Notes: generated by a model not told the origin, from the sequence alone. Positions 1-6,062 are shown, numbered from the stretch's first letter. The stretch is 7,088 nt of DNA from Deltaproteobacteria bacterium (GCA_022571535.1 JACZXR010000111.1:1-7088); one strand, 5' to 3'. Numbers and translations are program-made.

Positions 1-334
1 CTGAGCCGAACGAGTGCTGCGGTGAATCCCTGAAAGGATCGGAAAGGTTGCGCCTGGCTGCTGTGCCGAGGCTGGAAAGGGGGACTCTTATCGGTTTTTC
101 CGTGCCCGCTCCGGGAGGCGTTGTCCCCGTCTCAGGCGGATTGTCTGTTCTCGGTGCCGCCCCTTGCATCGTTGGAGGTGGGGGCAGAGCCATCCCTTTT
201 CCTCCCGCCTGAGGCGGGCTGCCAGCGGGTGGGATATTTGAGCCAGAGTCGCCGAGAAAGTGCATGCCGCCCAGCACGAGAAGGCCTACGACCGAGGCCA
301 AGATAAGGGTTCTTTTTAGATCAATGTTTCCCAT
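1..334 (-). CDS. PilP-like pilus assembly protein (partial, C-terminus beyond window)
   Basis: I see 111 codons from ATG at 334. A perfect GGGAGGAG ribosome binding site (340-347) lies 5 nt upstream. Residues 8-27 are a hydrophobic membrane segment after a short cytoplasmic LKR. Residues 33-80 form a Pro/Gly/Thr-rich linker, and residues 96-101 read NLSDPF. A single N-terminal anchor, a proline-rich linker and an R/N-x-x-DPF motif before a periplasmic beta domain are the layout of PilP, MshK and GspC-type proteins. In type IV pili these link the PilN/PilO inner-membrane pair to the secretin. The start overlaps the end of the PilO-like gene by 14 nt, and the gene order (PilM/N, PilO, PilP) is the usual one. 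The beta domain lies outside the window, so the family call rests on layout and neighbours. Part of the linker is encoded by a short palindrome (204-218). Confidence 0.7.
   Translation of the reverse strand, partial: MGNIDLKRTLILASVVGLLVLGGMHFLGDSGSNIPPAGSPPQAGGKGMALPPPPTMQGAAPRTDNPPETGTTPPGAGTEKPIRVPLSSLGTAARRNLSDPFRDSPQHSFGS
204..218. repeat. 15-bp near-perfect palindrome inside the PilP-like linker
   Basis: CCCGCCT and AGGCGGG flank a single central G. The palindrome lies inside the Pro/Gly-rich linker of the PilP-like gene and encodes PPQAGG-type residues, so the reading frame is kept. GC-rich palindromes of this kind occur as dispersed elements in many genomes. It could equally be a chance result of Pro/Gly codons. 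Confidence 0.45.
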
Positions 335-821
335 TTCTGCTCCTCCCAAAGAGCCTTCCTTTTATAGAGAGTTCCCCCTTGAAGCTCAGCGACTCGACCA
401 GTATGTCGCGTCTGCTTAAGGCTTCGAGGGCTTCCAAGAGTTCGTCGATATGCTTGTACTTTTTAACCTGAACGAGAATAGGCACGGACGAGATCTCCGT
501 CCCCATCACTTTCTTTGCCAGCACCGGTATCGACTGTCCTGGCTCAGTGGAAATTGTCGATACCCTCGCGACCGTACCTCCGATTCCTTGCAGCGCGACC
601 ATGTCCGCTGAGAGAAAGACAAAGGATGTCTCGAGCTCCGAAACCCTGCGGGTTTCAGGTAGCGACCTCAGGTGTGCCAGATCCCTCTCGAGCTTTGTTG
701 TTTCCGTTCTCTTTACGGAGAGTTCACTTGCTAATTGCCGGTTGGCATTGAAAAAATAGACCCCCGCCCCCCCAGACCCCAGAGCGCGGAGAAAAAAGAT
801 AAACGAGAGGCGCTTAAGCAT
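321..821 (-). CDS. PilO-like inner-membrane pilus assembly protein
   Basis: The protein is 166 aa. A short basic N-terminus (MLKR) is followed by a membrane segment at about residues 6-24, then a charged coiled-coil stretch at about 26-65 (QLASELSVKRTETTKLERDL). A compact alpha/beta domain at about 75-160 has VPILVQVKKYKHIDELLEALEAL-type content, typical of the PilO/MshJ ferredoxin-like fold. PilO pairs with PilN in the inner membrane and connects to PilP and the secretin. The ATG at 821 overlaps the stop of the PilM/N gene by 8 nt, with AAGGG (830-834) 8 nt upstream, so translation is probably coupled. The membrane segment is interrupted by GSGGAG, encoded by a run of G's. At 166 aa it is somewhat shorter than typical PilO (about 200 aa). 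The family call relies on architecture plus gene order. Confidence 0.72.
   Translation of the reverse strand: MLKRLSFIFFLRALGSGGAGVYFFNANRQLASELSVKRTETTKLERDLAHLRSLPETRRVSELETSFVFLSADMVALQGIGGTVARVSTISTEPGQSIPVLAKKVMGTEISSVPILVQVKKYKHIDELLEALEALSRRDILVESLSFKGELSIKGRLFGRSRNGKH
761..780 (-). other. G-rich tract with G-quadruplex potential in the PilO-like gene
   Basis: The plus strand reads C5-G-C7-AGA-C4. The coding strand and mRNA therefore carry G4-TCT-G7-C-G5, which can be divided into four runs of at least three G's with 1-3 nt loops. It covers about codons 14-20 of the PilO-like gene. The G7 run is also a possible slippage site. Confidence 0.45.
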
Positions 822-2046
822 TGAGTCTACCCTTGCGGATCAGGCCTTTGAGCAAAAGGTTCACTTTCCCGTCTGCTCCCGCCATGACCTCTACCTTTAG
901 GTCCTTGAGATACCTGGTCGTTTTAAGCCTCTCGTTCAGCAATGTCTGCGCCCGACCTGCTGCGATCGGGTCCGGGTCTGCCAGTTGAACTTTCATGTTA
1001 ACCGCGTACTGCTTGATCCGGGTGCCCGTATTGATGCCGTTCTGGGTATCGGAGATGGTCAGTTCTTCGATCTTCGCCCATTTAGGAAGTACCAGGGCGA
1101 TCTCCGCGATGACCTCATGCCACCGGGGATGAAGTGATCGGAGGAGCGAGGGGAATTTTCTCTCCGCCTCGGCAGAAAGTTCCGCTTTCACCTGTGTGGC
1201 TAAGGAGTATTCTCTCACCGCAAGGGAGAGATTTGATTGGTAGGAGAGATAGACGCTCACGGCCATGACGGTGGCTATGGCTGCCGCAGCTCCAGTGATG
1301 CTTAAGTGGAGGAGGCTCTTTGCCCGCTGCTTTGCCATCTCTTTTCTCGCTTCAATCTCTGGAAGAACAAAACGGGGGGTCACCTCCAGGGCGTTAAGGG
1401 CAAAGAGCGCGGGAGAGGGGTCGGGGATCACATCCGGCCCGCCAATCGGGCTCCCCGAAGCGGAAAGCAGCTCGCCTGCAGCTTCGTGGCTGTTGATGAT
1501 CAGAAAAAGACTCTGGTCGATGTGTGTCTGGAGATAGTACTCCACGGTGCGGTGAAACTCCGTTATGAGATTTTCAGTGGCGACGAACCTGAAGACCTCG
1601 ATCACATCCCCCTTCAGGATCGTGATAAAGGCTACGCTTCCCTGTATATCGACCATGGCCACGACTACTCCATCGTCGAGCTTTATTTGCGTCTCCTTGA
1701 AGCGGTGCTCGACGTAGGCCCGGATTGCCGCCTGGTAAGGGGATACGTACTCGATGTGGTCAGAAAGAGCGTATATCTTTCTGATCTCGTCGGCCGGGAC
1801 GCTGAAAAGCTGGGTGAGATTCCCTTTTACAGTCTCGCTTCTTACCAGCATGGAGGGGTCCAGGTCCTCTTGGACGATGGCGGCCCGACCAGCCTCGACG
1901 CTACTGCTGGTTGCGGCCGTGGTGAGCACACGAATTCCACTTTCTCCCTCCAGGGCGGCCTGGAGCGTGTTCTCATCGTCTATGCGCACCGGGTCAGGAG
2001 GTGAGAAGCAAACGATGAAGTCCTTTCTGTGATAGAGGATGTTCAT
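814..2046 (-). CDS. PilM/PilN-type fusion (MshI/GspL-like) pilus assembly protein
   Basis: The protein is 410 aa in two parts. Residues 1-225 look like a degenerate actin-like domain of the PilM/GspL cytoplasmic type. The clearest signs are the strand-rich segment at about 125-155 (GVVVAMVDIQGSVAFITI, then GDVIEVFRFV) and a helix with YYLQTHIDQSLFLI near 170-184. Residues 226-244 hold a PilN-like juxtamembrane motif (LPEIEARKEMAKQRAK), followed by one membrane helix at about 246-268. A periplasmic coiled coil and alpha/beta domain follow (about 272-405). In many type IV pilus systems PilM and PilN are separate, whereas MshI- and GspL-type proteins hold both in one chain, as here. The GAGGAGG ribosome binding site (about 2054-2060) lies about 8 nt before the ATG. 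It follows the secretin by 42 nt and overlaps the PilO-like gene. I see no intact nucleotide-binding motifs in the actin-like part. GspL of a type II secretion system is the main alternative. Confidence 0.75.
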   Translation of the reverse strand: MNILYHRKDFIVCFSPPDPVRIDDENTLQAALEGESGIRVLTTAATSSSVEAGRAAIVQEDLDPSMLVRSETVKGNLTQLFSVPADEIRKIYALSDHIEYVSPYQAAIRAYVEHRFKETQIKLDDGVVVAMVDIQGSVAFITILKGDVIEVFRFVATENLITEFHRTVEYYLQTHIDQSLFLIINSHEAAGELLSASGSPIGGPDVIPDPSPALFALNALEVTPRFVLPEIEARKEMAKQRAKSLLHLSITGAAAAIATVMAVSVYLSYQSNLSLAVREYSLATQVKAELSAEAERKFPSLLRSLHPRWHEVIAEIALVLPKWAKIEELTISDTQNGINTGTRIKQYAVNMKVQLADPDPIAAGRAQTLLNERLKTTRYLKDLKVEVMAGADGKVNLLLKGLIRKGRLNA

Positions 2047-2063
2047 GCTTAGATCCTCCTCAG

Positions 2064-2093
2064 CATGACCCTGAGTTTATTGAATGGGTCATG
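2064..2093. repeat. Dispersed hairpin repeat, copy A, spanning the secretin stop codon
   Basis: CATGACCC (2064-2071) and GGGTCATG (2086-2093) are perfect 8-bp inverted arms around a 14-nt loop. The element supplies the secretin TGA stop (2089-2091) and fills most of the 42-nt gap to the next gene. Positions 2064-2092 match 4331-4359 at 24 of 29 bases in the same orientation. In mRNA the hairpin could affect secretin 3'-end stability or differential expression. No U-run follows on the transcribed strand, so it is not a standard terminator. Confidence 0.6.
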
Positions 2094-3657
2094 GAATCGT
2101 CTTAGAGGTTTCGATCGTCGGGGTCAGCACGATGACCAGCTCACTCCGCTTGTCGCTATTGAACCAGGTGCTCGCAAGCGCTCCAAGAAAGGGGATATCG
2201 CCCAGGATAGGGACGCTCTGCCTGTCTTTCTGCTCGTCCTGAGTAATCAGCCCTCCGAGCACTATGGTCTCGCCATCTTTCACGTTCACCACGCTGGAGA
2301 GATTCCTTGTGTCGAGTCTGGGTGCCCTGAAACTTGTAGTGCCTACCGTGAAATTCTCAAAGCTCGTGACCCGGGAGACAATGGGGGAGAGATGGATGGT
2401 CATCGTTCGGTCGGCGTTGATCTTCGGGGTGATCGAAAGCACCACACCCGCCTGGACGGAGGAAATAGTGGGGCTCGTGGTGACACTGCCGTTGCTTACG
2501 GTCTGGCTGACACTGGAGATGAACGGGATAATCTCCCCGATAGATAGGACGGCCACCATGTTGTTACGAACAAGGATTTTCGGTTGCGAGAGCAGCCTCA
2601 CTTTCCCCTGCTCTTTGAGGGCGCTTATCACGATCTCGGACGCCCCGGAGCGCGAGCTCAGCGTGAAGGAAGGGATACTCGCCCCGAGGCCCTGGGTGAA
2701 TGCTTTGTTGGCGGCAATCGTTACGGCGTTATGCTGGATTAGAGAGTTCCAGACCTTGGTCCAGTCCACGCCGAACTGGTTCTGGTCGGTGACAGAGACC
2801 TCCAGTAGCTGCACGTCGAAGCGCGCCTGGCGGGAGTACTCCTCCTCTAGCTGCTCGACATACCGGGCCACGTTCTCGAGCACCGGTGCTTTTGCCGTCA
2901 CAGTAATCCTGCCGGCTATCCGGTCCAGACTGTAGCGACCGGGAGGGATTATCATGGATTTTAAGTTTTCATCGATTATCTTCCAGATGTCGGCCTGTTC
3001 GATCTTGGTTGTCAGAGTTACCTCGCTGCCCAAGGTCGCCACGGCGAAATTTTGACTTTGTGTCCCGCTCTGGCCTGTCGTTGTGCTGGTTGTTTCTGTC
3101 CCGATGCGTCCTCCATCTGACCGGCCGACGCTCGTTGTGCTCTGGTTGGTAATGGTGGAGTTGTAGTCCTGAACGAGTCCGGGGATGGAGAGGCGAAAGG
3201 TCCTGGTGTCTGTCTCAAAGATAAAAAGGGTCTCTCCCTCCACCTTGAAGCTGTAGCCCAGGGGAGAGAGCACTGCCAAAAGCACCCGGCCGAGACTTGA
3301 CCCGGTGGCCCTCACCGTCACGGGCTTTTCAAGATTAACGTTCTCCTTGATCTCAAGATTCAGCCTTGAAGGCTCGATGAGAGACTGGAGAACATGGCCA
3401 AGGGGCAGGTTGAAGGCTGAGATGCTTACGGGCTCTCTTAGCTCCGGATGGTCCTCCCGCCAGGGCGACTCGGCCCCTATGGCTCTGACCCTGGCAGGTT
3501 TCTTCTCCGTCGTTGGGGCAGAAATCTCTTTCTCCCTGATTCCCTGTGACATATCCTGCAGGCTTATCTGGGGTGGCGGGATGGTAGGAGATCGGCTCGC
3601 GCATGAGCCTATAAGTACGGTAGAGATCACAAGGCAGAAAAAGTGTTTGGCTCTCAT
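2089..3657 (-). CDS. mshL: Type IV pilus secretin lipoprotein, MshL-like
   Basis: The protein is 522 aa and begins with a lipoprotein signal peptide ending in IGS-C19. Residues 75-155 form a secretin N-terminal domain (PVSISAFNLPLGHVLQSLIE, then TRTFRLSIPG), similar to the N-domain of MshL-type secretins. Residues 165-205 are a Ser/Thr/Gly-rich insertion. Residues 208-275 look like a second ring-forming domain (GRITVTAKAPVLENVARYVEQL). Residues 278-515 form the beta-barrel secretin domain, with LLSQPKILVRNNMVAVL, DGETIVLGGL and the signature VPILGDIPFLGALASTWF at 482-499. Such proteins oligomerise into the outer-membrane channel for pilus or pseudopilus passage. AAGGAGA (3668-3674) precedes the ATG by 10 nt, and the start overlaps the TPR gene stop (ATGA). 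BfpB/TcpC-type secretins or a type II system are alternatives. The secretin family itself is near certain. Confidence 0.93.
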   Translation of the reverse strand: MRAKHFFCLVISTVLIGSCASRSPTIPPPQISLQDMSQGIREKEISAPTTEKKPARVRAIGAESPWREDHPELREPVSISAFNLPLGHVLQSLIEPSRLNLEIKENVNLEKPVTVRATGSSLGRVLLAVLSPLGYSFKVEGETLFIFETDTRTFRLSIPGLVQDYNSTITNQSTTSVGRSDGGRIGTETTSTTTGQSGTQSQNFAVATLGSEVTLTTKIEQADIWKIIDENLKSMIIPPGRYSLDRIAGRITVTAKAPVLENVARYVEQLEEEYSRQARFDVQLLEVSVTDQNQFGVDWTKVWNSLIQHNAVTIAANKAFTQGLGASIPSFTLSSRSGASEIVISALKEQGKVRLLSQPKILVRNNMVAVLSIGEIIPFISSVSQTVSNGSVTTSPTISSVQAGVVLSITPKINADRTMTIHLSPIVSRVTSFENFTVGTTSFRAPRLDTRNLSSVVNVKDGETIVLGGLITQDEQKDRQSVPILGDIPFLGALASTWFNSDKRSELVIVLTPTIETSKTIP

Positions 3658-4262
3658 CGGTTGATTATCTCCTTTCTGTTTTTCAAGTAGAGGGCCCGGT
3701 TGATCTTCGCTCTGATGTTGCCGTCGAGCCCGGCGGGGATGTATTTCAGTACCCTCTCGAACATCTCCACCGCCCGGTCGTAGTTTCCTTTCTTAAGATA
3801 CGCTACTCCGCTCCCGAAAAGGGGGAGCCAGGGAGTGCGGTAGCTCTCATCGAGGAGAACCCGGTAGAACGCCATGAGGGCTAAGTCTGGTTTGCCTCTG
3901 GCGAGAAATATGTTGCCGAAGTTCTGGCGGCACTCGGAGCATTCGGGGTCCGCCGTGGTGGCGAGCAGGAAGTATGTTTCCGCCGCCTCCATCCTCCCGG
4001 CTTTCACCTCCACGATCCCGGCGAGGTTGTAAGCCCTGGCGTTCAGGGGGTTTTTGCTTGCGGACTCTTTGAGAAAGAAGCGTCCCTGGGGGAGCTCTCC
4101 AGCCTCAACCCTTTTCTCTCCCTCCTTTAGATAGAGATCGGAAAAGAGCTGGTCGAGATCGATCTTCGTCAGCTCATCCCCCCACACAAGCGCGGGAGAC
4201 CTGTCTGCCAGGACACAGGCAGGAAGAATCAAAGCCAGGCAAAAAAGAAACGTGCGAATCAT
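3654..4262 (-). CDS. Exported TPR-repeat protein of the pilus operon
   Basis: The protein is 202 aa. The hydrophobic N-terminus (residues 3-19) is a signal peptide. A standard cleavage after VLA19 is possible, and LPAC16 gives a weaker lipobox reading. After it come about three to four tetratricopeptide repeats: about 41-72, 74-107 (NARAYNLAGIVEVKAGRMEAAETYF), 109-141 (CRQNFGNIFLARGKPDLALMAFYRVL) and 146-178 (GVAYLKKGNYDRAVEMFERVLKY). TPR proteins such as PilF/PilW (pilotin) or MshN assist secretin assembly or pilus biogenesis. Its position as first gene of the operon, joined to the secretin by a 4-nt ATGA overlap, fits a pilotin-like role, which is inferred. GAGGAG (4272-4277) lies 9 nt before the ATG. 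A CxxC pair (C108, C111) sits at a repeat boundary. Confidence 0.8.
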   Translation of the reverse strand: MIRTFLFCLALILPACVLADRSPALVWGDELTKIDLDQLFSDLYLKEGEKRVEAGELPQGRFFLKESASKNPLNARAYNLAGIVEVKAGRMEAAETYFLLATTADPECSECRQNFGNIFLARGKPDLALMAFYRVLLDESYRTPWLPLFGSGVAYLKKGNYDRAVEMFERVLKYIPAGLDGNIRAKINRALYLKNRKEIINR

Positions 4263-4290
4263 GGTTTGAATCTCCTCACTACTCGACTGG

Positions 4291-4328
4291 CTTCGACGGT
4301 GAGCTCAGCCGAACCGAGCTCGCCGAAG
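4291..4328. repeat. REP-like hairpin upstream of the TPR gene
   Basis: The arms 4291-4306 (CTTCGACGGTGAGCTC) and 4316-4328 (GAGCTCGCCGAAG) pair through 13 positions, with a 3-nt bulge and one G-T wobble, around a 9-nt loop. It directly precedes the 29-nt repeat copy B. Together they resemble the dispersed CTTCGAC/GAGCTC-type extragenic palindromes seen in many bacterial genomes. It lies in the probable 5' leader of the pilus operon mRNA. Confidence 0.6.
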
Positions 4329-4330
4329 TC

Positions 4331-4359
4331 CATGACACTGAGATCGTCGAATGGGTCAT
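4331..4359. repeat. Dispersed repeat, copy B
   Basis: This 29-nt stretch matches 2064-2092 at 24 of 29 positions, with both ends (CATGAC and GAATGGGTCAT) fully conserved. The similarity stops at the ends of the element. The inverted arms are imperfect here, with one mismatch compared with copy A. Confidence 0.6.
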
Positions 4360-4385
4360 ACAGCGCCCTGCATGGTAGCGGGAAC

Positions 4386-4401
4386 GGAAACGGCTGTTTC
4401 C
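4386..4401. repeat. Short perfect hairpin
   Basis: GGAAAC (4386-4391) and GTTTCC (4396-4401) are perfect 6-bp arms around the tetraloop GGCT. It abuts the larger inverted repeat that starts at 4403. Function unknown. Confidence 0.45.
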
Positions 4402-4402
4402 C

Positions 4403-4444
4403 CGGTAATTGACCATTTTTAGGCCCAATTTTGGTCAATTACCG
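4403..4444. promoter_or_regulatory. Operator-like inverted repeat with 13-bp perfect arms
   Basis: CGGTAATTGACCA (4403-4415) and TGGTCAATTACCG (4432-4444) are perfect inverted arms with a 16-nt AT-rich spacer. It is clearly more AT-rich than its surroundings and sits between divergent operons, as expected of an operator for a dimeric regulator. The minus-strand half and a further site at 4465-4478 share TGCGGTAAT. The arms also contain TTGACC, which could act as a -35 in either direction, but I see no matching -10. The binding protein is unknown; the ParB-like protein encoded downstream is one candidate. Confidence 0.55.
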
Positions 4445-4464
4445 CATCCCTGAACATTTTCGCC

Positions 4465-4478
4465 TGCGGTAATATACC
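4465..4478 (+). promoter_or_regulatory. Third GGTAAT-type half site
   Basis: TGCGGTAATATACC matches the minus-strand half site at 4433-4446 (TGCGGTAATTGACC) at 12 of 14 positions. Its core GGTA-ATA-TACC is itself palindromic. TAATAT within it could also serve as a -10 element for the plus-strand cluster. Confidence 0.4.
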
Positions 4479-4482
4479 CGGG

Positions 4483-4521
4483 ACTGCGGATTCTCCGCAG
4501 TTTCCCCTCCCTTCGAGGGGA
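4483..4521. repeat. Two tandem 7-bp hairpins
   Basis: The first hairpin is ACTGCGG/CCGCAGT (4483-4489 and 4495-4501) with a 5-nt loop. The second is TCCCCTC/GAGGGGA (4503-4509 and 4515-4521), also with a 5-nt loop. They are one base apart and of equal geometry. No U-run follows in either direction, so I do not call a terminator. Confidence 0.5.
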
Positions 4522-4577
4522 CGTTCTTTGAATTGCTTTTCAAGCCTTCATTTTTGTGGGCTGTAATTCCTCCTCTG

Positions 4578-4693
4578 TTTCTCCCGTGGACTCCCTTGAG
4601 CCCTTCCTACCTGTGCGTGGCCCGCCTGCCAGGGCGCGGGCAGGCACGTAGACAGGTATCCGGAGGGTTGAGGGGGGTCCATGAAGGGAGAAA
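4578..4693. repeat. About 116-bp imperfect palindromic element covering the ribosome binding site of the next gene
   Basis: Paired segments from outside inward are: TTTCTCCC (4578-4585) with GGGAGAAA (4686-4693); TGGACTCCC (4587-4595) with GGGGGTCCA (4673-4681, one G-T wobble); CCCT (4601-4604) with AGGG (4664-4667); TACCTGT (4608-4614) with ACAGGTA (4652-4658); and GCCTGCC (4624-4630) with GGCAGGC (4639-4645). The result is one long stem with internal loops. The outermost right arm contains the AGGGAG Shine-Dalgarno of the gene starting at 4700. It may be a mobile palindromic repeat (MITE/REP-like), an RNA regulatory structure, or both. Confidence 0.6.
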
Positions 4694-4699
4694 AGGCGT

Positions 4700-5989
4700 A
4701 TGTCGTTTAAATTGAGCGAGATATGTGAGGAGCTGAACCATATTCAGCTCGGCTTCCGTCCCGATGAGATGGACGGGATGCACGTAGAGGAGGGTCTCTT
4801 GGCCGATGAGGCTGAGAGCTTTAAAGAGGGTTACATCAGGGATGTCCGAAGCTGTATGGCCGGACGCAGACGCAACAATTGCCGCGGGATGCTTGTGAGA
4901 GCGGCTGCGACGGATGCCATTTTCAGCAGCGATCCGGTTGAGGCCTACCTGGCATGGCAACTGACGGACAGCTGGGACTTTAACCGGGAGGGAGAGTACC
5001 CCGATCGTTATGAGGAGATCGACGGGAGCGCGCTCATGCCTCACCAGGGGCTTCCGGAGGGCTTTGTCGGGCCGGGCGATGCGCTGGAGTATGAGCTTCC
5101 CAACTGGGAGGTTATCAATAATGTGAGAGAGGGCATGGCGGAGGAGAGGAAGAAGGAAACAGAAGAGTACCACTCTCATCTCCGCGAGCTTGCTCTGAAC
5201 GTTGGGCGTTACTTCGCTCCGGAGGTATTGACCTTCATCAAGCAGAACAGCGATGTCCTGCTTGACCTCCTGTGGGAGACCAACGACCACAGAAGGATGC
5301 CTGCCAGGAGACCGGATTTTGCCGCTGTCAAGATCGAAGAGGCGCGCGAGCGTATCGAAAAATACCTTGACACGCTCGTGGTCGTTCCGGCGGTAAGGGC
5401 CTCTCATGGCGAGCCTACCGAGGCCCGCCGGCGCGTGAGAGAGGCGCTCAGGCTTTTCTGCAACGGAGGGGAAGCTCCGGAAGGGAAGCTCAAGCCCCGA
5501 AAGCATGTGAAGGGCTTCGGGCTTGATCCGAAGGTGCTGATCACGGCCTCCCAGCTGGAGGTGAGGTTTCAGAAGGCCCTAGATGCCTACCGGCTGCGTC
5601 TGGAGATCTGGCAGGGGGCTCTCAGGTGCCTGAGCCCGAAGGTCTCACAGCTTATCCGTCCCAATCCCCAGCCTTCCTTTGCTGAGAAGGTTATTGCGGG
5701 AGTTATCCACTCCTTTCCGAAGAAATGGAAGGAAGAGAGGGTAAACGGCAGGGTGGTTTTCCATCCGATCGATTGGGATGAGGCGGACGCGGCAGGTGCT
5801 GTCCAGGTAAGGACCAAACCCGTGATCGGATGGGCCTATCACCTCGGCAGATTCAGCACCACAGCCGATGCTGTCAGGTTTCTGGCTGAGCCTGAGACCC
5901 AGGAGAAACTTAAGCCTCTCGGTCCGAACTGGATCGAGGAGGTAAAGAGGATTGTCTTTGGCGCTTATAAAAAGGCGCGCGAAGACTGA
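4700..5989 (+). CDS. Conserved-looking hypothetical protein, 429 aa, function unknown
   Basis: I do not recognise this family. The protein is soluble, with no signal peptide or membrane segment. Residues 1-50 are acidic and mixed helix/loop. Residues 47-63 are basic with two cysteines (C52, C61; RSCMAGRRRNNCRG). Residues 70-135 are rich in acidic and aromatic residues (AYLAWQLTDSWDFNREGEYPDRYEEID). Residues 140-225 are strongly helical and charged. Residues 240-275 are basic (ARRRVREALRLF, then KLKPRKHVKGFG), and 365-429 form a compact Lys/Trp-containing end. No recognisable enzyme motif is seen. An in-frame stop at 4682 excludes a longer start. AGGGAG (4685-4690) precedes the ATG by 9 nt. 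Codon choice and GC-rich third positions look consistent with a real gene. It heads the cluster that ends in a ParB-like gene, so a DNA-related accessory role is possible but unproven. Confidence 0.8.
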   Translation: MSFKLSEICEELNHIQLGFRPDEMDGMHVEEGLLADEAESFKEGYIRDVRSCMAGRRRNNCRGMLVRAAATDAIFSSDPVEAYLAWQLTDSWDFNREGEYPDRYEEIDGSALMPHQGLPEGFVGPGDALEYELPNWEVINNVREGMAEERKKETEEYHSHLRELALNVGRYFAPEVLTFIKQNSDVLLDLLWETNDHRRMPARRPDFAAVKIEEARERIEKYLDTLVVVPAVRASHGEPTEARRRVREALRLFCNGGEAPEGKLKPRKHVKGFGLDPKVLITASQLEVRFQKALDAYRLRLEIWQGALRCLSPKVSQLIRPNPQPSFAEKVIAGVIHSFPKKWKEERVNGRVVFHPIDWDEADAAGAVQVRTKPVIGWAYHLGRFSTTADAVRFLAEPETQEKLKPLGPNWIEEVKRIVFGAYKKARED

Positions 5990-6062
5990 CTCCTGATGGG
6001 CGGCGGAACCCTGGACCTCCCGCAGCCCACAAAAATGCAGGCCAAGCGATGAACTGGTCGCG

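Larger units (their letters stand above)
4263..4699. other. Divergent intergenic region rich in inverted repeats
   Basis: This 437-bp gap separates two divergent gene clusters, so promoters for both directions should lie here. I find no coding sequence and no convincing -35/-10 pair. TAATAT at 4470-4475 could be a -10 but has no good -35. The region holds at least seven inverted repeats, listed separately, so most of it is palindromic. Confidence 0.7.

Noticed and set aside
1..14. Possible REP-like piece at the window start (resembles CTCAGCCGAACCGAG at 4304-4318)
   Set aside because: Only about 13 bases match, with one mismatch and a gap. It lies in coding sequence at the window edge, so it cannot be told from chance.
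1306..2004. 232-codon plus-strand open frame, antisense to the PilM/N-like gene
   Set aside because: Its sequence is low in recognisable structure, and the minus-strand frame has clear pilus protein features and operon overlaps.
2065..2935. Two plus-strand open frames (160 and 223 codons) across the secretin gene
   Set aside because: The minus-strand secretin contains the family signature and full domain order, so these are shadows.
4483..4521. Rho-independent terminator
   Set aside because: The hairpins are good but no U-run follows on either strand, and no gene ends toward them.
4681..4710. Nine-codon leader frame (MKGEKAYVV) overlapping the start of the 429-aa gene
   Set aside because: It has a G-rich stretch upstream, but the spacing is poor (3 or 13 nt) and there is no attenuator-type residue run. 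It is too short to support without data.
4607..5506. 299-codon open frame on the minus strand, antisense to the 429-aa gene
   Set aside because: It lies inside a convincing plus-strand gene with a good ribosome binding site, shows no recognisable domain, and is best explained by GC-rich codon use leaving the opposite strand open.
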